Shown one piece after another: positions 1 to 8,913 of a DNA stretch of 64,000 bases. Each line of letters opens with the position of its first letter. The stretch's first letter is position 1. A program made the translations under genes and the position numbers. This DNA is from Methanosphaerula palustris E1-9c (GTDB taxonomy: Archaea; Halobacteriota; Methanomicrobia; Methanomicrobiales; Methanospirillaceae). A model generated the notes under the pieces. It saw only the letters and a program-made list of their open reading frames with translations, did no database searches and had not been told where the DNA came from. The stretch spans positions 2,149,242 to 2,213,241 of the forward strand of contig NC_011832.1 in the NCBI RefSeq assembly GCF_000021965.1, given 5' to 3'.

Positions 1-54
1 CCTCAACACATCTGGATGAACGGGGCGAAATGAGTGAGGTGGTTACCTCCCCAC
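1..54. other. 3' flank of the first gene, with a possible hairpin
   Basis: The arms TGAGTG plus AGGT (31-40) can pair with ACCT plus CACTCA (45-48 and 52-57), with a small bulge. The stem overlaps the stop codon of the minus-strand gene that follows, so it could help end that transcript. No T-run supports this. No gene is seen in the first 54 bases. Confidence 0.2.
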
Positions 55-558
55 TCAGGCCAGGGCCGGCACTCCGTCCGCCCAGGTCTCGATCTTCGTC
101 CTGATCGCGTCATCGGTGTACGATGCGATCGTGACACGGTCCTTGGAGAATGAGACCGTATAGACCTCGCCGTTCGCGTCGTGGCACTTCAGCGTGAGCG
201 AATAGGTGTCGTCGGCCGGGTTGTGCGACGGGGTGCCACCGATCGCGGTCTGCAGCGCCGTATCTGCGGTGATGGCCGTGATCGCAGCGTTGAAGCCGGC
301 CGTGGTGGGTGCCTTCGCCGACACCGTCCCGACGGTCTTCGCGTCGCCGTCCTGGTAGGCGATCCGGGCGGTATATGCCTCCTTGCTTGTGGTGACCGGG
401 TTGTAGGTGGTTGAACCAACCAGGTAGACAGTACATGCCCAGGGGTTGCCTGAGACCACACCATCGATGATGGTGTTGAACGCGGAAAGATCCGCGATCG
501 GTGCAGCGAGTTTCCTCACTGCGGTTTTGGTGATGGACGATTCAAGAAATTCTCCCAT
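55..558 (-). CDS. Conserved archaeal hypothetical protein, 167 aa
   Basis: The product is a soluble, acidic 167-residue protein without signal peptide or membrane segment. It ends in a conserved-looking stretch with TDDAIRTKIETWADGVPA. I recall proteins of this shape as a recurrent family of unknown function in Methanomicrobiales, from memory only. The ATG is preceded on the minus strand by GGAG about 8 bases upstream, which supports this start. A decayed copy of the same C-terminal segment lies 200 bases beyond its start, so the gene was probably once tandemly duplicated. No function is proposed. Confidence 0.7.
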   Translation of the reverse strand: MGEFLESSITKTAVRKLAAPIADLSAFNTIIDGVVSGNPWACTVYLVGSTTYNPVTTSKEAYTARIAYQDGDAKTVGTVSAKAPTTAGFNAAITAITADTALQTAIGGTPSHNPADDTYSLTLKCHDANGEVYTVSFSKDRVTIASYTDDAIRTKIETWADGVPALA

Positions 559-764
559 GATGATTGCTCCGTGCGGCTGGCCTCTGCCCCCTCGCAGAAG
601 TCAGCCGACACTGAAATCATTGATGGATAGATACCTAATTATTCACGCGTTCTTTCATCGGTTGCGGCTGCTCGCCTCATTGCGCGATTGTCGGACGCCG
701 GCACAGCGAAACAGATCAAATTTGTGCCCGCGGTTATTGAAAAAATCGGGAATGATCTGTTCAG

Positions 765-838
765 GTTGAACCCGTCGGCCCAGGCTTCACAGTTCGTGAG
801 GATCGAGTCATCACTGTATCATGAGATCGTGATCTGAT
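765..838 (-). pseudogene. Decayed second copy of the 167-aa protein's C-terminus
   Basis: Read on the minus strand, this segment gives YSDDSILTNCEAWADG, matching YTDDAIRTKIETWADG near the end of the intact neighbour (55-558). A stop codon lies just before the match and nothing upstream is recognisable. It is too short to be functional. The rest of 559-1059 holds no gene I can support. Confidence 0.6.
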
Positions 839-1059
839 GACCTGTAACCGGCCTTGGCCAGGGAACCAAAGCATTAATCCACCTGAATTTCTTCTTCTAA
901 AAATAGTTCTATGGAGCGCTTCAACATATTCGAGACCCTACCAACGAAACTCGGCCGGTGGAAGGTTATCAATCTGCTAATCGTTCCATCATATCTCGTT
1001 GTCACCGCAGACCTCTTCCTCCTTGGCAGCACGGCCACCTTCACCAACCACATGGTTCT

Positions 1060-1470
1060 CCTGCTTTTGAACTCCGGATCCATGCGGTCGGCGGCTCTGC
1101 GGTCGTCGACCCGCTCCCGATTGTCATGGCTGACCCGTCGCAGCTCGAGCAGGTCTTCACAAACCTGATCGAGAATGCGTCAAGTACCGGCGGCCGGAGG
1201 TGTCGGCTGTTATCCATATCTCAGCCGTTCGTCACGGCGACTTGCGGGAGTTCGCTGTCGGGGATAACGGGATCGGGATCGAACACGAGTACTTCGACCA
1301 GATCTTCGAACTGTTCAGCCGGCTCAAAACCACGGACGAGCAAGAGGGGACCAGGATCGGTCTTGTGATCGTCAGGAAGATCATCGAGCGACATGGGGGA
1401 GAATATGGGTCGAGTTCACGTCAGACAGGGGATCCACGTTCCGCTTCACCCTTCCAGGAGAAATCTTTAA
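1060..1470 (+). pseudogene. Histidine kinase ATPase domain, frameshifted remnant
   Basis: This is the C-terminal part of a sensor histidine kinase broken by at least two frameshifts. The N box appears as ADPSQLEQVFTNLIENA, then near 1175 the frame changes and continues as VKYRRPEVSAVIHIS. The G1 box DNGIGIEHEY follows. The G2 box reads GTRIGL instead of the usual GTGIGL. A second frameshift near 1405 is needed to reach the typical ending GSTFRFTLPGE. No PAS or dimerisation region precedes it, so the gene is truncated as well as shifted and cannot make an active kinase. Confidence 0.85.
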
Positions 1471-1655
1471 GGGGGGTGAGACAGATGAATGATATCCCCT
1501 CCTTCCAGGGCTCGGTAGTTCGCTGATTTTACAAAACGCCGAGATTTACCATTGAACATCTATCAGGCCGAGTGCGGGGCCTAGTATAACTGAAGGAGAC
1601 TTGGAGTGTTGATGAATGAAAAAGATACAGAGGAAAATTAGTTAAGTACTGATGA

Positions 1656-1772
1656 TTGATCCCGCCTGATTTTTTTCCGAATGCCCCACTCTATGTCGGT
1701 TCGGTGCTACTGGGTACATTCCTGCTTGCGGTGCCGCCTCTTGTCTTCATGAAATTCAAAAAGCCGGAATAG
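1656..1772 (+). CDS. Possible 38-aa single-span membrane peptide
   Basis: A TTG-initiated frame gives a peptide with one hydrophobic span (LYVGSVLLGTFLLAVPP) and a basic tail (KFKKPE), the layout of a small membrane protein. The start is weak, with no clear Shine-Dalgarno. The stretch 1527-1971 otherwise shows no gene. It may be the tail of a lost protein rather than a gene. Confidence 0.25.
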   Translation: MIPPDFFPNAPLYVGSVLLGTFLLAVPPLVFMKFKKPE

Positions 1773-1971
1773 GCCACAGATACCCAATCTGAAGAGGTAA
1801 AAACGGAATAAAAGGCAATGATAGGCCGTCCCGGATCCCGCTCAACAAATTTTTCTCAGATTAACTCCCATCGTACTAATCTCCGGAATAGCCGGTAAGA
1901 AAATGTGAAAAAGATAAAATGATTCCGAAATCGTACAAATTTGTTCAAACCACATAAATCCGACCAGAATA

Positions 1972-2079
1972 ATGCTATCAGGTTTTCGGCAGATCAGTAC
2001 TCCCATGGGGGCTGTCAAAAGTATGCAGGTACAGATCCACTTTCAGGTCTGCCCAGTCTGCGGACGGCTGAAAAATTAA
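1972..2079 (+). CDS. Possible 35-aa CxxC micro-protein
   Basis: A short ATG frame ends in FQVCPVCGRLKN, which contains a CPxCG knuckle of the kind found in archaeal micro zinc proteins. A single CxxC would need a partner or a dimer to bind zinc. An AT-rich stretch precedes it but I see no strong ribosome binding site. It converges with the small membrane protein gene at 2076. Confidence 0.3.
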   Translation: MLSGFRQISTPMGAVKSMQVQIHFQVCPVCGRLKN

Positions 2080-2261
2080 TGTTTTGTTGAACGGTTTCTC
2101 AAAATCAATGCTACAATTAGCACAATGATTGAAAGAGTTAATATGTACCAATCATACTCGAATAAATTCTGGTGAAGAGAAGTTCTTGCAATACTGATGA
2201 CGGTTATCACTGCAATACCTAACCAAAACCCAATTATCAAATTCCAGTGGATTTTCATCAT
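2076..2261 (-). CDS. Small two-span membrane protein, 61 aa
   Basis: The product has two hydrophobic segments, roughly residues 6-25 and 40-56, separated by a short polar loop (SLHQNLFEYDW), and ends in a basic tail (RNRSTKH). That fits a hairpin membrane protein with both ends in the cytoplasm. A weak GAG-type ribosome binding site lies upstream. I recognise no family and the neighbours give no clue to function. Confidence 0.45.
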   Translation of the reverse strand: MMKIHWNLIIGFWLGIAVITVISIARTSLHQNLFEYDWYILTLSIIVLIVALILRNRSTKH

Positions 2262-3054
2262 AATGACGATCTCGAGTCGAATGTAGTACTCATAATATTA
2301 GTTATTTTGGCTCTGCAAACCAGTATATCGGTTTTTACGCTGCCAAGTTTCGGAATTCAGTACGTAGCTAATTTTGTGAGACGCCCAAATGTCTCATTGA
2401 TCATTGATGTCAGGGCAGAATAAAAAAAATATCTAATATCCTTGCAGGCTTCCCTGATACTGGAGCCGGAGGGGGTCCGCGTCCAACCCAGGTAACCCAA
2501 CCATCCGGTCTGCGTAGCGGAGCCGGGGCCGGCTGAGCGTAGGAAGCCCCGTGCTGGCGGGGGCGGGTGTGGGTGGTGGAACCAATACGACCCAGGCGAA
2601 CGGCCGAGTGAGCTCCAGGACCTGCAGCGGCGGCACCTCGATCGGCACTAGCCGGCGGCCGGCTGCCAGGGAATGAGGAACGCTCGCCCATGACCGGGAG
2701 GGCAATCCCGCACGGTACCCAGACCGAAGAAGACTGACCAGATAATAGCCCGCCGACCGGAGATTGTGAGCCGGCCGAACTCCCTTTTCACGTCGCGGCC
2801 TTAAGTCCCAGACGACAGGTCGACGGACGCAGACCGTATCGCATCTGACCATCAGAAGTGAAGAAAAAATGAGCTGAGGGTCTCAGAGGGAGTTGAAGAG
2901 TTAGACGACGTCAGCGAAGCCGATCCGGCTGTTGCTGTAGTCGTCGACACGTCGAAGATGCATGTTCTCCAGATCCAGTCCTGTGAACTGTCGCTCTTCG
3001 CACTTTAGACACCCCTGAGTAGGTATTATACTATTTTCAATCCAAGAATGCTTC
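2262..3054. other. Gene-poor stretch with a GC-rich block
   Basis: No convincing gene is seen. From about 2440 to 2830 the DNA is strikingly GC-rich compared with the AT-rich sequence on both sides, and it is full of GCCGGC-type runs. On the minus strand it runs into a T-run near 2425-2432, as a transcript end would. The reading frames across it have low-complexity composition and look non-coding. It could be a structured RNA or scrambled gene debris. I looked for SRP RNA and RNase P RNA signatures and found none. Confidence 0.3.
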
Positions 3055-4041
3055 ATGATGATCACATCTGAGGAGATCGCCTGGAACGTGGACGGAATTC
3101 CTGTACAGGGCACCCTGACACGGCCGGCGGGTGAGGGCCTTCACCCGGGGATCGTCTTTGTCGCCGGGAGCGGACCGACCGATCGGGACTGGTGTTCACC
3201 CTTAATACCGGGAACCAATGGCAGTGGTCGCCTGCTGGCTGAAGACCTCACCCGAGCAGGATTCATGACGTTGCGTTACGATAAACGGGCTTCTGGACCG
3301 CATGGACAGGAGAACGCCCGGCAGCTCGTGGGCAGGATCAGCATGCAGAGTCACCTCGACGAGCTGTCAGGTGCGGTCGACGCCCTGCTCGCCGACGGCG
3401 CAATGGATCCCGCCCGACTATTCGTGCTGACGAACAGCGAGGGGACCATCCACGCCCTGAACTATCAGGTGCAGGCGACGGAGAGGCGCTTTTCGGGCCT
3501 CGTGCTCACCGGCGCACCTGGCCGTTCCATCGGGCAGGTTGCCCGTAGCCAGATACTCGCACAGGTGAGAGACCTGCCAAACGGAGATCTGATGATGGAC
3601 CAGTACGATGCGGCCATCGCTGCATTCGAGGCCGGCGAGTCGATACAGCCCGATCCATCGCTCCCCGAAGGGCTGCGGGTCCTGCTCCTCAGTCTTACGA
3701 CTCCTGCAAACCTGCCGTTCGCGCGAGAACTCTGGTCGACCAATCCGTCCGACCTCATCACAAAGGTGAAGGAGCCCATCCTGGTCGTGATCGGCAAGAA
3801 AGACATCCAGGTCGACTGGAAGACCGACGATGGCCCGCTGGAGCAGGCGGCCTTTGGGAACGGCAACGTCGAGTTCGCGTACCCGGAGGAGGCCGACCAC
3901 GTCCTGAAACATGAGGACCGGCTCCGGGAGATGCTCGCGGCCGCCGAGGTCGGGGCACACTACAACAGCGAAGATCGAGTGCTTGACGCTGCGGCTCTAA
4001 CGGTCATCACACGCTGGATTCGTGACCGTGCCCGGCTATAA
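3055..4041 (+). CDS. Alpha/beta hydrolase, 328 aa
   Basis: This is a cytoplasmic serine hydrolase of the alpha/beta fold, related to dienelactone-hydrolase and acyl-esterase-type proteins. The N-terminus gives GIVFVAGSGPTDRDW, the usual first strand and oxyanion loop. LRYDKRASG follows. The likely nucleophile elbow is TNSEG near residue 127. A late strand, PILVVIGKKDIQVDW, is placed to carry the acid, and ADHVLKHED near residue 283 supplies the likely histidine. Length is normal for the family. The substrate cannot be told from the sequence, and the flanks are non-coding on both sides. Confidence 0.85.
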   Translation: MMITSEEIAWNVDGIPVQGTLTRPAGEGLHPGIVFVAGSGPTDRDWCSPLIPGTNGSGRLLAEDLTRAGFMTLRYDKRASGPHGQENARQLVGRISMQSHLDELSGAVDALLADGAMDPARLFVLTNSEGTIHALNYQVQATERRFSGLVLTGAPGRSIGQVARSQILAQVRDLPNGDLMMDQYDAAIAAFEAGESIQPDPSLPEGLRVLLLSLTTPANLPFARELWSTNPSDLITKVKEPILVVIGKKDIQVDWKTDDGPLEQAAFGNGNVEFAYPEEADHVLKHEDRLREMLAAAEVGAHYNSEDRVLDAAALTVITRWIRDRARL

Positions 4042-4595
4042 TCGCATACAACTGTACCGATACGCTGCCCTACCAACTGACGCTCACGGAAGATTTCCGG
4101 CTCCAGAGTGCGGATCGTTCTGTCAGAAGTCCGCAGGTGATAGACGTTCCCAGAGCCGTCGGGCTGGTCCATCTCACCGGAGTCAATCACCGCCGCCCGA
4201 GATCGCCAGGTACTGAGCAAGGTCGGCCGCGTGGGCGTCGACGAAGTCTAGCCGTTCGGTGATACCAAGCAACACGGGCCGGCCCCCATGATTGTGACAC
4301 CCGGACCAGGCCGGAGATACCGGGATCCATCAAGGGCGAAACCACCGTTACCATTAAGTGTGCCGGCCAGAATTGTCACCAACCTGTCACGTTTCGCGGC
4401 TTCAGCGGCGAGTTTTTAAAAATCGGTCTCGCCGTTCAGAACGAGATCCGCGTCTTTTTTCTTTTGGTTCGGGCAGTTCTTTGGTGAAATGATTATGGTC
4501 ATAATTTACTATCATCCCCAGAATCGACAGGTATATACACTGATGTGAATAATTTTGGAATCGCGATGTTACTATCGCTTTTGGGGAAGAAAATA
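4042..4595. other. Degenerate intergenic stretch and element promoter
   Basis: No intact gene is seen. On the minus strand short coding-like pieces can be read (for example ERLDFVDAHAADLAQYLAIS near 4200-4260), which suggests a decayed gene I cannot name. Near 4529-4537 the sequence GTATATACA is a plausible archaeal TATA box about 60 bases before the small gene that opens the replication module. Confidence 0.3.
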
Positions 4596-4823
4596 ATGAG
4601 CACATCAGTTTTTTCATCATGCATGCGAGGAGCGATCCCGGATGCTGTAGAGGATCCGGGCAGGGCCATCGCCCTCGCCCCTGGCTTGAACGGCACGGTC
4701 CGGCTTTATCACGCCGACCGGGCGGTACACATCGATCACACCGCCCTGCGGGACACGGCAGTCATCCATGATGCCGCCCGTGGTATAACCAGGTCCCGGT
4801 TCGATCCGATACCTTCGGTGTGA
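4596..4823 (+). CDS. Small hypothetical protein of the replication module, 75 aa
   Basis: I chose the internal ATG at 4596 because GGGGAAG sits just upstream of it. An earlier in-frame ATG at 4545 lacks such a site. The product has no membrane segment and no recognised domain; its centre reads LNGTVRLYHADRAVHID. It lies nine bases before the next gene, so it is probably cotranscribed with the nuclease-like and primase genes. Function unknown. Confidence 0.5.
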   Translation: MSTSVFSSCMRGAIPDAVEDPGRAIALAPGLNGTVRLYHADRAVHIDHTALRDTAVIHDAARGITRSRFDPIPSV

Positions 4824-4832
4824 GGTTACACC

Positions 4833-5222
4833 ATGTCAACCGAACATGCGGAAGATACAGGAGCGGAGCCGATCTTTCCCTACCTCCGGCGGCACGCCAT
4901 CGAATATGAAGCGGTGGCACGCCTCCGGGGCCTTGGATACGGGGTGATCCGGACCGACGGCCGCTACCCGGGCGTGAACCTGATCGCAATGAAAGGCGAT
5001 CATTTCAGGTTCGTCTGTGTCAGGCGACGGAAGAAGCCGGCCGGCCCGGTCATCGAGGTTGCCGCGACATATGCCGAAGATCTGTATGAACTCCGGCGGT
5101 ACATCTCGCCGATCGTCACCGCCGATCTCTGGATCTGGTCCACGGCGGACCGGTGGCGGTACTTCGCGGTCTACCCCGGTGGAATTCAGGAGACAGGGGA
5201 GGACGATGGACGCCGGCTCTGA
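4833..5222 (+). CDS. Degenerate PD-(D/E)XK-fold protein, 129 aa
   Basis: The layout matches small archaeal restriction-endonuclease-like (Hjc-like) proteins: an N-terminal helix YEAVARLRGLGYGVIRT, a strand with GVNLIAMKGD, then FRFVCVRRRKKP, and a C-terminal half ending in WRYFAVYPGGI. In active members the second motif reads VDLIA and the third QVK. Here the aspartate is asparagine and the QVK position reads CVR, so catalysis is probably lost. GAGG precedes the ATG at good spacing. Its end overlaps the primase start by 17 bases, so translation is probably coupled. A DNA-binding or structural role in replication is inference. Confidence 0.6.
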   Translation: MSTEHAEDTGAEPIFPYLRRHAIEYEAVARLRGLGYGVIRTDGRYPGVNLIAMKGDHFRFVCVRRRKKPAGPVIEVAATYAEDLYELRRYISPIVTADLWIWSTADRWRYFAVYPGGIQETGEDDGRRL

Positions 5223-8200
5223 GATCCGGCGGGGTCTTGAGATCCTGCTCGCCCCCGGCCAGGTCTTCGAGGTCCGTTCTTGGACCGGCGACCGGATATC
5301 CTCCGGCTACTTCGACGACCTGACCGCCGCCGAAAAGGCGATCGAGGCACTGGACGCCGCCGGCCCTGATGGGATCTACCTGACCCCGAATCCGGTCCTG
5401 CCCGACCTGCTGAGCAGGCGAGCGAATCGGATTAAGGGGCCGCTCGCAAAGAAGGACAGCAGCACCAGCGACGCCGACATCATCGGCCGGCGCTGGCTGC
5501 TCATCGACATCGACCCGGCCCGGCCATCTGGGGTCTCTTCATCCGAGGAAGAGCACGCCGCCGCCCTGACACGAGCCGCAGACATCGCCGCAGCCCTGGG
5601 TGAACGGGGATGGCCGGCCCCGGTGGCGGGCGACTCCGGCAATGGTGCTCACCTCCTCTATCGGCTGGACCTCCCGAACGACGATCAGGTAACAGCACTG
5701 GTTAAGGCCGCCCTGGTGGCCCTCGATGCGCTCTTCTCCGACCCGTTCGCCTCAGTGGACACGGCCGTCTTCAATGCCTCCCGTATCTGGAAGGTATACG
5801 GGACCGTGGCCCGAAAGGGTGACAATACCACGAGCAGACCGCATCGACGGAGCCGGCTGATCTCGGTGCCGAAGACGATCGAGATCGTGACCCGCGAGCA
5901 ACTCGCCGCCCTGGCGATCACCGACCCCGGAGGGGACACCGTGGCGCCGGCTCCTTCAACGAAGGGCACCGGCCGCAAGGCTGGCGAGAAGATCGACCTG
6001 GCCGGCTGGCTCCGGGACCACGGCCTCGGCTTCTCCGATCGCCGGCCCTACCAGGGCGGGGACCTGTACCGGCTCGACACCTGTCCGTTCTCTTCGGCTC
6101 ACACCGATGGTGCGTTCGCGATCCAGTTCGCGAGCGGGGCCGTCTATGCCGGCTGCCATCATGCCTCCTGTGGCGGCGGGTCGCAGCGGTGGCCTGAACT
6201 GCGGGAGATGTTCGAGGGACCTAAGCGGATCCCGGCCGGCCTGGCGAACCATGACGAGAAGGAAGTGGAGTGGCGGAAGAAGAAAGCCGAAGCAAGGGAA
6301 GCGGCGGCCGGCCGGGATGACTCCGAACCGGTTGAAGCCGACGCAGCTGATGAAGTGATCCTGGCAGAGGCCCGGCAGATCCTTGAGCACGGCGACCCGC
6401 TCGCCTACATGGTCGACGCGTTCAACCTGGAGCACGTCGGCGACAGGGATTTAGCGAAATGTCTGGTATTGTCTCTCGCATCCAGGTTAATCGCAAACTC
6501 AAAGGGTCTGCATGTGATGACATCAGGGGACAGTGGAAAGGGGAAGAGCTGCGGATACCAAACAATGTTGGAACAAGTGCCGGCCGCGTTCAAGCTCGAA
6601 GGATCGTTTTCTGATAAATCTCTCTACTACAGCAACGATCTCCGCCCACGGACCGTGTTTTTCATCGACGACAAAGATCTTTCAGAATCCATGCAAGAGG
6701 TATTGAAGGAATCGACTTCCTCGTTTCAAAAACCGATCACTCACCGCACGCTCTCCATCGATCGAAAACTCCAGGTTTGCACAATCCCACAGAATTGTGT
6801 CTGGTGGATCGCGAAGGTGGAAGGGACAGGAGACGACCAGGTTCTCAACCGGGTATTGATGGTCCACGTCAACAACTCAGCCGAACAGGACCAGGCCGTA
6901 CAGCAGGCCGCCATAGAACGAGAATCACGGGACGACCCACCAGGCGAACCACACCAGGTCAAGGCATGCCGGGCCATGTGGATCCACCTGGACGCCGCTG
7001 CTCAAAACCCAGTGGTCGTATCTCTCTCCAGGTTCGCCAGACGGATTGTCTTTTCATCTGCCCGGGATCGGCGGAATACCGAAATTTTCTTCGATCTGAT
7101 CCGGTCCGTAACCCTGATCCGATTCTTTCAACGGGATCGGGAAGAACTGCCAGACGGAACGATCAGAGTATACGCCACCCCGGACGACTTCAGAACCGCG
7201 AACGACGTTTTCAACGCAATTCAAAAAGACTCAGGATCGCAGGGTGCGAAACTCAACCCACGCGAGGCGGGATTGTTAGACGTGATCGACCGGACCGGTC
7301 GAGATGAATTTACCGTACAGGAACTCGCAAGACTCACAAACCTTCCAGACTACACAATCAGGCGAGCGTTTACAGGAATCCCTGGAAGGACAAGCGCGGG
7401 ATTGTTGGAAAAATGCCCGGCCTGCGGGATCCTCGATCGTTCTGTCAGCTCGCCGGACGACACACAGGGATCAGCCCGACGCAATCAAACCGTGTTCACG
7501 TTCGACCGTGGGATCTATGCCATATGGGATCGTGGGTGTCGTGTTCACTTGAAACCGGCCGATGGGGAAGATGACGTTACACCGTTACACAGACATTACA
7601 CAAACGTTACACAACCCTGTGTAAAGGTAACGCCGGCACCAGAGGCGGCGGATACACAAAACAACTCTCTCCTCTCTAGTGTACATAAGAAAGAAGAGAA
7701 CGTTACACAAAAACAGGAGAGTACCCACCCCAGTAACAATAATCGAGAGATCACACCTGGAGGTGTATGTGCTCCACCAGAATGTGTAAAGGTGTCAGGT
7801 CAAAATGTTGAAAGCACACCTGTACCCCCAAATAACAAAACGAGTGACGGAAACGCCGAATCAAACCGTACACAAACAGGTGTACGGTTTGTGTCAAGCA
7901 GTGTAAATGTGCAAAACGCCCCACCCGCCCTTGATCTCGCCCAGGTCCGCGCCGGCGATTACTCCCCGATCGCCGATGGTGCGATCGCCGAGACCTGCCC
8001 GATCTGCTCCGGCCGGCTGGTGCACTATCAGGAAAAATTCACGGCGATGAAGAGCCGGGGCGGGGACCACCCGCGGCGGCTCTGCCGGTCCTGTTACACC
8101 CAGGCGAAGGAGCGAGAGCAGACCGCGGTCCAGGCCCTCCCCGGCGCCATCCCGATCGACGAGGTGAAGCCGATCGCCTCCGGCCTGCTCGGTCGGTGCA

Positions 8201-8307
8201 CGGTCTGCGGGCTGCAGGTCGCGACCTACTCCCATGTCGACAGCGGGACCGCGCTCTGCTCGGTCTGTTATGAGAAACTGGTGAGGGAGCAGGTGGAGAT
8301 CCGGTAG
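5206..8307 (+). CDS. Primase-helicase of a mobile element, 1033 aa
   Basis: A multidomain replication protein. The start at 5206 is chosen for the GGGGAGG just upstream; the open frame extends further 5' into the previous gene. Residues 90-200 carry the archaeo-eukaryotic primase motifs: LIDIDPARP (D101, D103), GNGAH (H149) and VDTAVF (D185). A Cys/His region follows (DTCPF, then GCHHASC, about 292-322). Residues 430-490 hold Walker A GDSGKGKS and Walker B TVFFIDDKD of a helicase-type ATPase. Then come a winged-helix region, a low-complexity linker, and two C-terminal zinc ribbons (CPIC...CRSC and CTVC...CSVC). It probably starts replication of an integrated plasmid or virus. Its 3' end recurs four more times downstream. 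Confidence 0.85.
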   Translation: MDAGSEIRRGLEILLAPGQVFEVRSWTGDRISSGYFDDLTAAEKAIEALDAAGPDGIYLTPNPVLPDLLSRRANRIKGPLAKKDSSTSDADIIGRRWLLIDIDPARPSGVSSSEEEHAAALTRAADIAAALGERGWPAPVAGDSGNGAHLLYRLDLPNDDQVTALVKAALVALDALFSDPFASVDTAVFNASRIWKVYGTVARKGDNTTSRPHRRSRLISVPKTIEIVTREQLAALAITDPGGDTVAPAPSTKGTGRKAGEKIDLAGWLRDHGLGFSDRRPYQGGDLYRLDTCPFSSAHTDGAFAIQFASGAVYAGCHHASCGGGSQRWPELREMFEGPKRIPAGLANHDEKEVEWRKKKAEAREAAAGRDDSEPVEADAADEVILAEARQILEHGDPLAYMVDAFNLEHVGDRDLAKCLVLSLASRLIANSKGLHVMTSGDSGKGKSCGYQTMLEQVPAAFKLEGSFSDKSLYYSNDLRPRTVFFIDDKDLSESMQEVLKESTSSFQKPITHRTLSIDRKLQVCTIPQNCVWWIAKVEGTGDDQVLNRVLMVHVNNSAEQDQAVQQAAIERESRDDPPGEPHQVKACRAMWIHLDAAAQNPVVVSLSRFARRIVFSSARDRRNTEIFFDLIRSVTLIRFFQRDREELPDGTIRVYATPDDFRTANDVFNAIQKDSGSQGAKLNPREAGLLDVIDRTGRDEFTVQELARLTNLPDYTIRRAFTGIPGRTSAGLLEKCPACGILDRSVSSPDDTQGSARRNQTVFTFDRGIYAIWDRGCRVHLKPADGEDDVTPLHRHYTNVTQPCVKVTPAPEAADTQNNSLLSSVHKKEENVTQKQESTHPSNNNREITPGGVCAPPECVKVSGQNVESTPVPPNNKTSDGNAESNRTQTGVRFVSSSVNVQNAPPALDLAQVRAGDYSPIADGAIAETCPICSGRLVHYQEKFTAMKSRGGDHPRRLCRSCYTQAKEREQTAVQALPGAIPIDEVKPIASGLLGRCTVCGLQVATYSHVDSGTALCSVCYEKLVREQVEIR

Positions 8308-8335
8308 GGCCGGCTGTGGGTGAGGTGGAGGCGAT
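7960..8335 (+). repeat. Primase 3' end, reference copy of a recurring segment
   Basis: This segment encodes the last two zinc ribbons of the primase and the first 28 or so bases after its stop (GGGCCGGCTGTGGGTGAGG). Versions of it recur at 8914-8958 plus 9571-9660, 12016-12235, 17840-18025 and 21963-22000. In the first three of these the stop codon and the bases after it are kept as well. Confidence 0.85.
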
Positions 8336-8446
8336 CGCCTGGTCGGGATGTGCCGATGAGCAGGTATCAGCCGGCCCCGCGGTTCACTGTTCCGCAGGCA
8401 GGCATATCCTGATTCCCATTCGGGAGCCGGGAGAGGAGGTAAGAAC

Positions 8447-8794
8447 ATGGATTCAACAAAAACCAGCAAGTATGAGATCAGAGCCATGGAAGCAGAGCAG
8501 AGATTCACGACCGCCGCCACCGATGAGCAGGGAAAACATCTCTTCTGGCTCGGGTACTGGTCTGCACAGAAAAGTTTTGAGGCCGGAACGGGATTCACCT
8601 TGGAGGAATGCGAAACCATGCTTTTTGATCTCGGCACCATCCCTTATGAAACGCCACGGGGATGGCCGTCCACAGAGTTCTGGTTGGGGTATATCGAGGC
8701 CATTTTTGAGGATCGACGAGATGAGGAGGGGACCGGGACCTCGACCGGTATCACAGTCGAGTATGACCTGGGGGAGGATGAAGAGGCGGACTAA
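8447..8794 (+). CDS. Hypothetical protein of the replication module, 115 aa
   Basis: The ATG follows an excellent ribosome binding site (GAGAGGAGG), so this is very likely expressed. The protein is acidic, tryptophan-rich (FWLGYW, FWLGYIEAIF) and has no membrane span. Two short stretches resemble each other, HLFWLGYWSA and TEFWLGYIEA, which hints at an internal duplication of a helical hairpin. It follows the primase by 139 bases. I do not recognise the family. Confidence 0.6.
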   Translation: MDSTKTSKYEIRAMEAEQRFTTAATDEQGKHLFWLGYWSAQKSFEAGTGFTLEECETMLFDLGTIPYETPRGWPSTEFWLGYIEAIFEDRRDEEGTGTSTGITVEYDLGEDEEAD

Positions 8795-8913
8795 AATTCC
8801 CATTCCCCAGGGCGGTTCTACCCTTCCCAGGAAGATCCAACAAAGGTACGACACGTATATGAAAGCGGGTACCGGTTCAACCGACAACCCTATTTTTGTA
8901 TGCGGGCTATCTG
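8778..8913 (+). pseudogene. Possible truncated small gene
   Basis: A frame overlapping the end of the previous gene reads MKRRTKIPIPQGG and continues to about 8905, where the zinc-ribbon remnant starts and the similarity to normal coding sequence stops. The purine-rich site abuts the ATG too closely to be ideal. It may be a short cotranscribed gene cut off by later rearrangement. Confidence 0.25.

Noticed and set aside
2440-2830. SRP RNA or RNase P RNA
   Set aside because: The conserved SRP helix 8 sequence and the RNase P P4 segments could not be found on either strand.
5017-5205. Longer primase N-terminus
   Set aside because: The open frame continues upstream inside the preceding gene, but the ideal ribosome site directly before 5206 and the arginine/serine-rich composition of the extension argue for the later start.
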